The translations under genes were made by a program, and so were the position numbers. A stretch of 64,000 nucleotides of DNA from Anaerolineales bacterium (GTDB taxonomy: Bacteria; Chloroflexota; Anaerolineae; Anaerolineales; UBA11579): NCBI GenBank assembly GCA_019637675.1, contig JAHBVE010000002.1, positions 395,797 to 459,796 of the forward strand. Reading direction: 5' to 3'. Below, piece after piece: positions 7,892-15,940 of this stretch. The notes under the pieces are model-generated. The model was given only the letters and a program-made list of their open reading frames with translations. It was not told the origin of the DNA and made no database searches. Every line of letters begins with the position of its first letter. Within the stretch, counting starts at the first letter, position 1.

Positions 7892-10549
7892 CTAGACGTT
7901 GAGCTTGGGATTCAAGATCTTGTCGAGAGCAAAACCCACCATGGAGAAGGCCAGGCCGGTGAGGAACACCAACATCAGCGGCTGCAGCACCCAGAAGCGC
8001 GAGCCGTACACCAGGCCGGAGTTCAACGCCTCGTAGATGATGCGGCCCCAGGTGGGATAGATCATGCGGATGTTGAACATGCCCAGCGTGGCTTCGAGGA
8101 AGATATAGGTCGGGATCAGGTAGATCAGCTGGGGGATGAGCAGCGGCATGATCTTGGGGATCATGTACTTGAAGATGATGCGCGAGTCGGATGCGCCGTA
8201 GCTGCGGGCCGCCTCGATATATGAGGATTGCTTGACCTGCAAGAAGGCCGAGCGGAAGGTTTTGACCGGGCTGCCGAAGGAGCTGAACAGTACGATGACG
8301 AACAGCACCCCCCAGATGCTGAGGCCGTAGAAGGCATAGAACATGACGCCGATGGCCAGCATGGGCATGACCATGTTGAGGTCAGACAGGCGCTGGGTCA
8401 TCCAGTCGACGATGCCGCCATACCAGACCGAGGCCGCACCGAGCGCCAAAGCGATGAAGACGACGAAGATGGCCGCGCCGATACCGAACAGCAGCGCGAA
8501 GGGCATGCCCCACACCAGCGGAACAAGCAGATCGCGGCGGTAGCCGTCCGTGCCGCCGGCGCCATACACCTGGCCGAGCATGACCAGCTCGGCGTCGATG
8601 TCGGCGTCCGGCTCGAACAGCATGGCTTCGATCTCAAGCTGATACTTGCCGGGAACCAGGGGCGTGCCGTCCTGCTCCGGATTGGCGAAGAGATAGTACA
8701 GCGGCACCGCATCCGGCTTAAGGGCGGCCAGGGCCGGGTAGGAGTTGCTGACCCGCGCCATGGCGGTGGGGCCGGTGAAGACCTTATCGGTCAGGGGCAC
8801 TTTCAGGTAGCCAGGATCGCCCATGGAGACCAGCTCCACGGCCCGGCCAGCCGGCGTGCGCCAGGTCCACAAAATGAATGGGCGCTTGGCGGAATAGTCG
8901 GGCGTGAAATACAGGAAGATCTCCTGCGGGACCTGCTGGTACGAGTAATCAAAGTTGAAAGTGATATTGACACGGCGATTGCCGCTGGAATCGATGCTGA
9001 CGGTCTTGATGGCGCCGGAAGCGGGGTCTTTGCTGTCCATCACCATTGTGGAGAGATACGGCCGCTCGGAGAACAGATTGAGCCAGCTGGGCATCGCCAC
9101 CTGCGGGCGATAGGTGCGGCCGGTGACGGAGTTGCTGTACCACTCCACGCCGATCTTGCTGAGCGGGAGGGCGATGGCGGCATACAGTGAGCCAACCACC
9201 ATGAAGGAGATGATGATCAAACCCAGCATGGCTGCCGGGTAACGCTGGAACTGCACCAGCACGGCCCGCAAGCCCTGCGCGCCGCGGCGGAGTGTGCCGG
9301 GCAGGCTGCGCAGCGTCTGGGCCAGCTGCGCGCCCACCCCCAGTGTGCCGCCGACGCGTGCCTGGCGGGCAGCCTGGCGCAACTCGGCGGGCACGCTGGA
9401 GCGGCGCGAGCGCACCAGGCGCGAGCGCAACGGCTCATCGACCCGCACACGCGGGTCGATGAGCGCATACATGACCTCGAGCGCCACGACGGTGATACCC
9501 AGAATATAGGCGAAGGTGGTGACCAGGGCGACGGTGATGACCATATCGCCCTCGAACATCACCTCACCCCAGAAGTTGGGCAGCGAGTCTACATAGAGTA
9601 GACCGATGCCAGGCCATTCGAAGACCACCTCCAGCGCGATCGCCATCTGCCAAAAGCCCACCAGGGTGAGCATGAAGCTGGTGATGATGAACGCAAGCGA
9701 GGGGCGCAGGATGTGGCGGCGCTCCAGCAGGCGGTTGGGGATGCCGCGCGCTTTGGCCAGCTCCACATAGTCTTCTTCAGCGAAGGAGATCAGGTAGGAG
9801 CGCCAGGTGTAGACGAACTGGAAGAACAGGTTGAGCACGATGGCCGCCACCGGCAGCACGAAGTAGCGCGCGTTGGCAATGAGCCTTTCAAACTGAGTGG
9901 CATTGGGCAGCACAGTGCCCATGCCGGCGGCCGGCAGCCAGCGGAACTGGATGGCAAAGATGAGCACCAGCACCAAGCCAATGACCCAGCTGGGGAAGGT
10001 AGACAGCGGGGCCAGCAAGGACACCAGCCGGTCAAGCCGCGAACCAGGCTTGCGCGAAAGGTTGAGGGCTAAAGGCAAGCCAACCACAAAGACGACCAGG
10101 CTGGCAATACCCACCAGTAACAGGGTATTGGGCAAGGCATTCAGCACAATGGCGTTCACCGAAGTGGCTTGCGCGGCCACCGGCAACTGCGCACGCAGCT
10201 GGCGGTGGGTGATCTGGCCCCAATCGAAGCTGAGGGCGCGCAAGGCCAAACGCACCTGGCGAACAATATAAGGATCGTTGAACCCTGCCTCATCCAGCAG
10301 GCGGGCCTCGATCTGAGCTACAGACTGCCGCTGGTCATCCGGCAAGTTGGGCGACTGGTCACGATATTCCCGCACGGCCCGGTTGTAGATCTGCCTGGCC
10401 AGGCCATCTTCCAAGGTGCCGTCCGTATTGACGATCATGACGGTAATACAGATGCCGAGAAAAACAGTCAGCCCCACCATAAAACTGCGTCGCAGCACAA
10501 AAAGGAGAATGTTGTAAAGAGGGTGAGAAAGTATTGATTGAAGCTTCAT
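7892..10549 (-). CDS. fused DppB-DppC type ABC transporter permease
   Basis: An 885-residue integral membrane protein that joins two permeases of the peptide/nickel ABC family. The first half (about 1-370) is DppB-like, with TM1 near residue 22 and the ATPase-coupling EAA-type loop EEDYVELAKARGIPNRLLER. After a basic cytoplasmic linker (about 375-430) comes a DppC-like half with TM1 (AAMLGLIIISFMVVGSLY), the motif GTDGYRRDLL and a second coupling loop SYIEAARSYGASDSRIIFKY. Between TM1 and GTDGYRRDLL lie about 200 residues where DppC usually has only a few dozen. No ATPase or solute-binding protein gene is adjacent. The substrate is unknown; proximity to hyuAB hints at an amide or oligopeptide compound. 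Confidence 0.88.
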   Translation of the reverse strand: MKLQSILSHPLYNILLFVLRRSFMVGLTVFLGICITVMIVNTDGTLEDGLARQIYNRAVREYRDQSPNLPDDQRQSVAQIEARLLDEAGFNDPYIVRQVRLALRALSFDWGQITHRQLRAQLPVAAQATSVNAIVLNALPNTLLLVGIASLVVFVVGLPLALNLSRKPGSRLDRLVSLLAPLSTFPSWVIGLVLVLIFAIQFRWLPAAGMGTVLPNATQFERLIANARYFVLPVAAIVLNLFFQFVYTWRSYLISFAEEDYVELAKARGIPNRLLERRHILRPSLAFIITSFMLTLVGFWQMAIALEVVFEWPGIGLLYVDSLPNFWGEVMFEGDMVITVALVTTFAYILGITVVALEVMYALIDPRVRVDEPLRSRLVRSRRSSVPAELRQAARQARVGGTLGVGAQLAQTLRSLPGTLRRGAQGLRAVLVQFQRYPAAMLGLIIISFMVVGSLYAAIALPLSKIGVEWYSNSVTGRTYRPQVAMPSWLNLFSERPYLSTMVMDSKDPASGAIKTVSIDSSGNRRVNITFNFDYSYQQVPQEIFLYFTPDYSAKRPFILWTWRTPAGRAVELVSMGDPGYLKVPLTDKVFTGPTAMARVSNSYPALAALKPDAVPLYYLFANPEQDGTPLVPGKYQLEIEAMLFEPDADIDAELVMLGQVYGAGGTDGYRRDLLVPLVWGMPFALLFGIGAAIFVVFIALALGAASVWYGGIVDWMTQRLSDLNMVMPMLAIGVMFYAFYGLSIWGVLFVIVLFSSFGSPVKTFRSAFLQVKQSSYIEAARSYGASDSRIIFKYMIPKIMPLLIPQLIYLIPTYIFLEATLGMFNIRMIYPTWGRIIYEALNSGLVYGSRFWVLQPLMLVFLTGLAFSMVGFALDKILNPKLNV

Positions 10550-10654
10550 CTTTGCCTGGTTCCTGACTTTGAATGGCTTAGTAGTTTAGCAGACTGAGTT
10601 AAGAAAGCAAACGCCTGGACGAATCACGTGCGCCGCAGGCTGGCAGCTGCTACC

Positions 10655-12208
10655 TCAGCCCCAGCCACCGCCGCCGGGGGTACGAACACTGAGCACATCG
10701 CCGGCGCGCAGCTGCACCTGCCCCTTGGCGGGCAGTGGCTGCTCAACCCCCTCGCGAATGAGCACGTTCTCGCCAACCGCGCCGGGCGCCCCACCCGCCA
10801 GCCCGTAGGGTTGGCGGACACGCCGCTCGCTGAGCAAGCTGGCTGTGGCTTCGGTTTGAAGCAGCAAATCGCGGCGCAGGCCATCACCGCCGCGATGCTT
10901 TCCGGCTCCGCCAGTGCCCTCACGCAATTCGTAGCGCAGCACCTGGATGGGATAGGCATATTCCATCGCTTCGGCAGGCGTATTCAGCGTATTGGTCATG
11001 TGGCTGTGCAAACCACTGGGACCATCCGCCGTGGGGCGAGCGCCCACGCCGCCGGCGATAGTTTCATAGTAGGTAAAAGCGCGGCCGCGGGTAGGGTCCC
11101 ATCCACCAATGAGGGTGTTGTTCATCGTGCCCTGACTGGCAGCTGGAATATGGTCTGGCAGGGCTTGCGCCAGGGCGCCGAGGAGCACATCCACAATGCG
11201 CTGCGAAGTTTCGACGTTGCCACCCACCACGGGTGCGGGCGGCAGCGCGTTCACCAGGCTACCCTCGGGCGTCTGGACGCGAATGGCGCGCAATGAACCC
11301 GTATTGTTAGGCACCTCGCTATCCACCAGACAGCGGAAGACATAGTAAACCGCAGAGAGCGTGATCGCATAGACGGCGTTGACGCTGCCCTGAGCTTGCG
11401 AGGCCGTGCCGGCAAAATCCACAATGGCTTCATCCCCAAGAATGTCAATGCGGACGCGAATAGGGAGTGGGCCGTTGCCAAGCCCATCGTCATCCAACGC
11501 GTCGGCAAATTCGAAGCTGCCGTCGGGTAAGCGGGCGATGAGGGCTCGGGTGAGGCGCTCGGTGTAATCCAACAACGCGGCGCTATAGTGCTGAACCTCT
11601 GGCAGGCCGTAGGCGGCAACCAAATCAGCCAGGCGGCGCACGCCGCGCTGGTTGGCGGCAATCTGGGCGCGCAGGTCTCCGGCGCGTTCCTGGGGCGAGC
11701 GCGTATTGCGCAGGATGATGTCCCACACACCGGTTTGCAATTCACCGGCGACAAAAAGTTTGACGGGCGGCAGGATGAGCCCTTCTTGCACAAGCTCGCG
11801 CGCCACTGGCATGGAGCCAGGGGCCATGCCGCCCACATCGGCATGGTGGGCACGGTTGGCGACAAACCCGGCGAGCCGACCGCCGGTGAAGACAGGCGCG
11901 ATCAGCGTAATGTCAGGCAAATGGGTGCCGCCCTGATAGGGGTCATTGAGAATGGCCATGTCGCCCTCGGCAAAAGCCATGCTGCCAATGGCGGCCTGGA
12001 CCGAAAGCGGCATGGCGCCGAGGTGGACAGGGATGTGAGCCGCTTGTGCGATCATCTCACCCCGCGGATCAAAGAGGGCGCAAGAGTAATCACGCCGTTC
12101 TTTGATATTGGGGGAGAAGCTGGCACGCTGGAGCGCGGCGCCCATCTCTTCCGGAATGCTGGCAAAGAGGTGCTTGAATATCTCAAGGCGTACGATGTCT
12201 ATTTTCAT
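10655..12208 (-). CDS. hyuB: hydantoinase B / 5-oxoprolinase family subunit
   Basis: A 517-residue HyuB-type subunit. Recognisable segments are LFASIPEEMGAALQRASFSP, IKERRDYSCALFD, NDPYQGGTHLPDITLI with metal-ligand candidates, FVANRAHHADVGG, GSVNAVYAITLSAVYYVFRC and the glycine-rich C terminus RTPGGGGWG. With HyuA it forms an ATP-dependent amidohydrolase acting on hydantoins, 5-oxoproline or related cyclic amides; acetone carboxylase subunits are more distant relatives. Its ATG overlaps the hyuA stop by 4 nt. The exact substrate cannot be read from sequence. Confidence 0.9.
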   Translation of the reverse strand: MKIDIVRLEIFKHLFASIPEEMGAALQRASFSPNIKERRDYSCALFDPRGEMIAQAAHIPVHLGAMPLSVQAAIGSMAFAEGDMAILNDPYQGGTHLPDITLIAPVFTGGRLAGFVANRAHHADVGGMAPGSMPVARELVQEGLILPPVKLFVAGELQTGVWDIILRNTRSPQERAGDLRAQIAANQRGVRRLADLVAAYGLPEVQHYSAALLDYTERLTRALIARLPDGSFEFADALDDDGLGNGPLPIRVRIDILGDEAIVDFAGTASQAQGSVNAVYAITLSAVYYVFRCLVDSEVPNNTGSLRAIRVQTPEGSLVNALPPAPVVGGNVETSQRIVDVLLGALAQALPDHIPAASQGTMNNTLIGGWDPTRGRAFTYYETIAGGVGARPTADGPSGLHSHMTNTLNTPAEAMEYAYPIQVLRYELREGTGGAGKHRGGDGLRRDLLLQTEATASLLSERRVRQPYGLAGGAPGAVGENVLIREGVEQPLPAKGQVQLRAGDVLSVRTPGGGGWG

Positions 12209-14178
12209 GCTGCACCGAGCGTGATGATGAGGTTCAAGAACGCGTCCACTTCGGCCGCATCGCCCGGCCCTACCAGGATGGTTGTGTCCGGGCGCACCAC
12301 AACGGCCGGGCCGGTGAACTGCAGGCCAACACTGAGGCGAGCAGCATCATAAAAGGGCGTCTCGATCTGTGCATCAGCGAAGCGTACAGGGTAGCGTCCA
12401 AGCAGCGCGGCTTCCACGGGTGCGCCATCCGGTTCATAGACTGGCAGAGTTGGTCTTTGGGTCTGGCCGACCGCCTGTACACGCAGGTTGACCAACTGCA
12501 CCTGGGCGGCGGCATCGTGATAGCCATAGGCTTGCTGATGGGCCTGATGAAAATCAGCCAGTAGCTGCGGGGTGAACGGGAGATTGAGCTCAAAGGACTG
12601 GCCGGCATAGCGCAGGTCTGCACTGGGGTGCAGTTGCATTTGAGCTGCGGGTACGCCTTCGGCGGCAAGCTCCGCGTGCCCGCGCTCGAGCAGTGACGCC
12701 AGGCGCTGCTCGAGCTGGGGAAAGGGGGTGTCCCCCGGCAACATGACCGTCTGGCTGACATCTTTCACCACATCGGCCAGCAGCATACCAAGGGCTGACA
12801 GGGTGGCAGCGTAATGCGGCACAAGCACGCGCGGCGCGCCGAGGGCGCGGGCCAGCTCAGCCGCATGCAAGCCGCCAGCGCCGCCGAAGGCCAGCAGCGT
12901 GAAATCACGCGGGTCGTGGCCCTTCTCAACGGAGATGACCCGCAGGGCGCGAGCCATGTGGGCATTGGCAATCTGCACGGCGCCCAGGGCACACGCCTCA
13001 GCGGACAAGCCAAGGCGAGCGCCGAGTTGTTCAAAAGCGGCCCGGGCGCGCTCGGCATCCAGCGCCATCTGGCCGCCGAAGAAGAGATGCGGCTGAATGC
13101 GCCCCAGCAGCAGGTTGGCGTCGGTGACCGTGGGCAGCTCGCCGCGTCCGTAGGCAGCCGGGCCAGGTTCCGCGCCGGCGCTATGCGGGCCAACCTGCAG
13201 GCCGCCGCCAGCATCCTGCCAGGCGATGGAACCGCCGCCTGAACCCACCGTGTGAATAGCGAGCATCGGCACATGTACCGGCAGGCCGCCGATCTTGGAG
13301 TTGCGGCTGACCTGGGCCACGCCGTTAATAAGGGACACATCCGTGGAGGTGCCGCCCATATCAAAGGTGAGCACACGCGGGTGGCCAGCGGCGTTGGCCA
13401 CGGCCTGGGCGGCCACCAAACCGCCGGCAGGCCCGCTAAGAATGCAGCGGACTGCCTGCTGGGCCGCCTGGTGCGGGCTGGACATGCCGCCATTGGACTG
13501 CATGACTTGCACATGGTCGCCAGGCAGCGCGGCAGCCAGCTTGCCCAGGTAGCGGCTCATGACCGGGGAAACATAAGCGTTCAGCGCGGTGGTGCTGGCA
13601 CGCTCATACTCACGGAACTCAGGCAGGATCTGATGGGAGGCGGAGACATTGAAACCTGCGGCGACAAAGCGGGAAGCGATGGCCTGCTCATGGGCGGGGT
13701 TGGCGAAGGAGAAAAGCAGGCAGATGGCAACGGCTTCAATGCTCTCGCGCTGGCAGTGGGCGATCAGAGCGTCCAGAGCGGCCACATCCAGCGGGGTTCG
13801 GACGCCGCCATCGGCGGCGATGCGCTCGCTGATCTCGAGGCGGTGCTGGCGCGGCACCAGCGGCGCGGGCGGGTCAGCAAACAGGTCGTACAGAGCGGGG
13901 CGCTCCTGGCGGGCGATATGGAGCACATCACGGAAGCCGGCGGTATTGACCAGGGCAACTTTGGCGCCCTTGCGCTCGAGCACGGCATTGGTGGCCACGG
14001 TGCTTCCGTGGACAATATGGCGCGGGGCATGTGCCTGCAGGCCGGCCAGCCCCTGCAAAATGGCTGCAGAGGGGTCATGCGGAGTGGAGCGCGCTTTGAA
14101 GCTGCTCAGTTGACCGCTGGCAGGATCGAAGACCACAAAATCTGTGAAGGTACCACCCGTGTCTACGCCGATACGCAT
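12205..14178 (-). CDS. hyuA: hydantoinase A / 5-oxoprolinase family subunit
   Basis: A 657-residue ATP-binding subunit of the ASKHA fold. The phosphate-1 loop is GVDTGGTFTDFV at the N terminus. HGSTVATNAVLERKGAKVAL, the phosphate-2 region TFDMGGTSTDVSLI, GSGGGSIAW and FGGAGGLHA are all typical of HyuA/OXP1-like proteins. ATP hydrolysis phosphorylates the cyclic amide before ring opening by HyuB. The ATG at 14178 follows a TACAAT hexamer by 7 nt with no Shine-Dalgarno, so hyuA is probably leaderless and heads the operon hyuA-hyuB-permease-gntK. Confidence 0.92.
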   Translation of the reverse strand: MRIGVDTGGTFTDFVVFDPASGQLSSFKARSTPHDPSAAILQGLAGLQAHAPRHIVHGSTVATNAVLERKGAKVALVNTAGFRDVLHIARQERPALYDLFADPPAPLVPRQHRLEISERIAADGGVRTPLDVAALDALIAHCQRESIEAVAICLLFSFANPAHEQAIASRFVAAGFNVSASHQILPEFREYERASTTALNAYVSPVMSRYLGKLAAALPGDHVQVMQSNGGMSSPHQAAQQAVRCILSGPAGGLVAAQAVANAAGHPRVLTFDMGGTSTDVSLINGVAQVSRNSKIGGLPVHVPMLAIHTVGSGGGSIAWQDAGGGLQVGPHSAGAEPGPAAYGRGELPTVTDANLLLGRIQPHLFFGGQMALDAERARAAFEQLGARLGLSAEACALGAVQIANAHMARALRVISVEKGHDPRDFTLLAFGGAGGLHAAELARALGAPRVLVPHYAATLSALGMLLADVVKDVSQTVMLPGDTPFPQLEQRLASLLERGHAELAAEGVPAAQMQLHPSADLRYAGQSFELNLPFTPQLLADFHQAHQQAYGYHDAAAQVQLVNLRVQAVGQTQRPTLPVYEPDGAPVEAALLGRYPVRFADAQIETPFYDAARLSVGLQFTGPAVVVRPDTTILVGPGDAAEVDAFLNLIITLGAA

Positions 14179-14185
14179 GACGGAG

Positions 14186-14191
14186 ATTGTA
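14186..14191 (-). promoter_or_regulatory. -10 box of leaderless hyuA transcript
   Basis: TACAAT on the minus strand, 7 nt before the hyuA ATG. No convincing -35 is seen. Confidence 0.5.
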
Positions 14192-14231
14192 AGGCACGCA
14201 TGAGGGGTGAGGCGGGTTTAGCAGCGGTTAA

Positions 14232-14264
14232 AACACAACAGCCAGCAATGCTGGCTGTTGTGTT
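14232..14264 (-). terminator. terminator of initiator tRNA
   Basis: A perfect 15-bp inverted repeat (AACACAACAGCCAGC arm) with a T-run on the minus strand, 5 nt after the tRNA. Confidence 0.85.
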
Positions 14265-14268
14265 TGAG

Positions 14269-14340
14269 TAGCGGGGCCAGGACTCGAACCTGGGACCTTC
14301 GGGTTATGAGCCCGACGAGCTGCCACTGCTCCACCCCGCG
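14269..14340 (-). tRNA. initiator tRNA-fMet (CAT)
   Basis: A 72-nt cloverleaf without encoded CCA. The acceptor arms are CGCGGGG and CCCCGCT, leaving C1 unpaired with U72, the initiator hallmark. The anticodon loop CTCATAA sits on a stem with three consecutive G:C pairs (TCGGG/CCCGA), the other initiator feature. The T-loop is TTCGAGT on a CCAGG/CCTGG stem. It is transcribed alone and terminated by the hairpin at 14232-14264. Confidence 0.95.
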
Positions 14341-14375
14341 ATGAAGCGAGATACTATCACGCTGACAGGGCAACG

Positions 14376-14762
14376 TCAAGGCCCTGCATAAAAAAACCAA
14401 TTCCACCACGTATCGAAGTTGCTTGAAGCCGAATCAAATTGCGCTTCGGGCGTTGGCGCCACCGGCGTGAAGTCAGCGGGCGAGAGCGGGATGACCGGGA
14501 AATCCCCGGGGCGCGCCCAGCGCCCCTGCTCACGCGCCCACGCCTCCACGGCGGCTTGCGAGTTGGCATAGGTGATGCGGTCCTGAAGATACTGCTGCGT
14601 AGATACCATCTGGGTGATGACGGCTTGCTCACGATCCAACTGGTCAGACAAGCGTGAGAACTCAGCGATACGGCGGCTGAAACCGAACAGCACGATGAGC
14701 AGGGCAATGATGCCGATGCCCAGCCACAAGCGACGCGTATCACGGGTCAGGTTACGCAGCAT
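14376..14762 (-). CDS. DivIC/FtsB-like septum formation initiator
   Basis: A 128-residue bitopic protein with one membrane helix (about 12-28) and a following coiled coil (IAEFSRLSDQLDREQAVITQ) continuing into an extracytoplasmic tail. This layout and the AVEAWAREQGRWARPGDFPV segment fit the DivIC/FtsB family, which links FtsL and FtsQ/DivIB in the divisome. The ATG follows a TACACT hexamer by 6 nt, suggesting a leaderless message. The C-terminal 30 residues (VAPTPEAQFDSASSNFDTWW) are lineage-specific. Confidence 0.8.
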   Translation of the reverse strand: MLRNLTRDTRRLWLGIGIIALLIVLFGFSRRIAEFSRLSDQLDREQAVITQMVSTQQYLQDRITYANSQAAVEAWAREQGRWARPGDFPVIPLSPADFTPVAPTPEAQFDSASSNFDTWWNWFFYAGP

Positions 14763-14768
14763 AGGTCG

Positions 14769-14774
14769 AGTGTA
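14769..14774 (-). promoter_or_regulatory. -10 box of leaderless divIC-like transcript
   Basis: TACACT on the minus strand, 6 nt before the ATG at 14762. Confidence 0.45.
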
Positions 14775-14801
14775 CCTGCATGAAAATGCAGGCGCAAGCG
14801 G

Positions 14802-15839
14802 CTACGGGCCGCCAGCCGCGCTGGATTCAGGCGAGCTGAGCGCCTCCAACAAAATGCGGCGAATGCGCTCCTGGTTGGGGATGAGCACCGAACTGCCCAT
14901 GGAGTTACGGAAAGAGGTTACATCGTCTGGCCCGATCGAGAAGCGATTGATGGCTTCGGAATTGCCGATGGTGGTTGCCAGCGGCAGCAAAGGCAGGATA
15001 TCTGCCAGGCCAATATTGGTCGTCACCATTTGCTGGTACTGCGTGTACAGCTCAGGGGCACGCGTGACGGCGTTGAGGCTGAGCAGGCGGTAGAAGATGG
15101 CGGTGATCACCTCCTGCTGGCGGCGGGTGCGGTCATAGTCATTGGATGTGCCGCGCGAACGCACGTACCACAGGGCGGTTTCCCCATCCATATGGACGCG
15201 GCCCGAGGGCACGCCGAAATCACCCGGGCCTTCACGCTCGTCACGCAGTGAGCGGGCCACCTGCACATCCACCCCGCCGAGCGTGTCGATCAGACGCATG
15301 AAGCCGTCAAAGTGCACCAGCACGTAATAATCCGGCTTGACGCCGAAGTTGTAGGCGAAGGTGTTGGCGATCATCTCAAAGCCGCCGCGCTGCATGCCGG
15401 CGTTGATGCGCGTGACGTACCAGCCCGGGTGATAGACGTACAGATCGCGCGGGAAGGAGGTCAGGCTGACGGTCTTATCGCGCGTGTTGATGGTGAGCAG
15501 CTCGATCACATCGGTGCGGTAACCGCCATCATTGGGGCGCCGATCACTGCCCAGGATGAGAATATTGATCTGCCCTTCAGGCTGGGGCAGTTTGCCCATC
15601 TGCGGGGGGATATCAATGTCTGACGGCTGGCTGGGGCCGGGGAAAACGCCAAAACCATCCCCCAGCGGCAGGTCTACCGTGAGCTGCACACCCGGCGTGG
15701 GCGGCTGGGTAAGTGGGCCGGAGGGCAGGAACGGCGTAGGGGTAGGCGTGCCGAGCGCGGCAGTTGCCTGGCCGCTCGGCTGGCATGCCCCAAGCAACAG
15801 GGCCACTGTGATAGTGAGAAAGAGCAAACTTCGCTTCAT
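14802..15839 (-). CDS. LytR-CpsA-Psr (LCP) family lipoprotein
   Basis: A 345-residue secreted phosphotransferase candidate. The N terminus is a lipoprotein signal with lipobox LLGAC, then a Thr/Pro-rich linker. The LCP domain begins at INILILGSDRRPNDGGYRTD, with the conserved Arg/Asp cluster FPRDLYVYHPGW, YYVLVHFDGFMRLIDTLGGV and WYVRSRGTSNDYDRTRRQQE, which bind the polyprenyl-pyrophosphate headgroup. LCP enzymes transfer glycopolymers to peptidoglycan. A TTG 24 nt upstream is an alternative start, but the ATG at 15839 gives the standard signal peptide. Confidence 0.92.
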   Translation of the reverse strand: MKRSLLFLTITVALLLGACQPSGQATAALGTPTPTPFLPSGPLTQPPTPGVQLTVDLPLGDGFGVFPGPSQPSDIDIPPQMGKLPQPEGQINILILGSDRRPNDGGYRTDVIELLTINTRDKTVSLTSFPRDLYVYHPGWYVTRINAGMQRGGFEMIANTFAYNFGVKPDYYVLVHFDGFMRLIDTLGGVDVQVARSLRDEREGPGDFGVPSGRVHMDGETALWYVRSRGTSNDYDRTRRQQEVITAIFYRLLSLNAVTRAPELYTQYQQMVTTNIGLADILPLLPLATTIGNSEAINRFSIGPDDVTSFRNSMGSSVLIPNQERIRRILLEALSSPESSAAGGP

Positions 15840-15940
15840 GGTTTCTGTATCTTTCGCATGCAAGACTTATGCCCAGGCACGGCTATAGGATAGCCATTTT
15901 CGAGCACACTGGGTTAACGCTGAAGCTCAGGGTTTGTTCC

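Noticed and set aside
10550..14178. hyuAB-permease-gntK as a dedicated hydantoin uptake and degradation island
   Set aside because: Spacing fits an operon, but there is no substrate-binding protein, ATPase, carbamoylase or racemase here, so only a loose association is stated.
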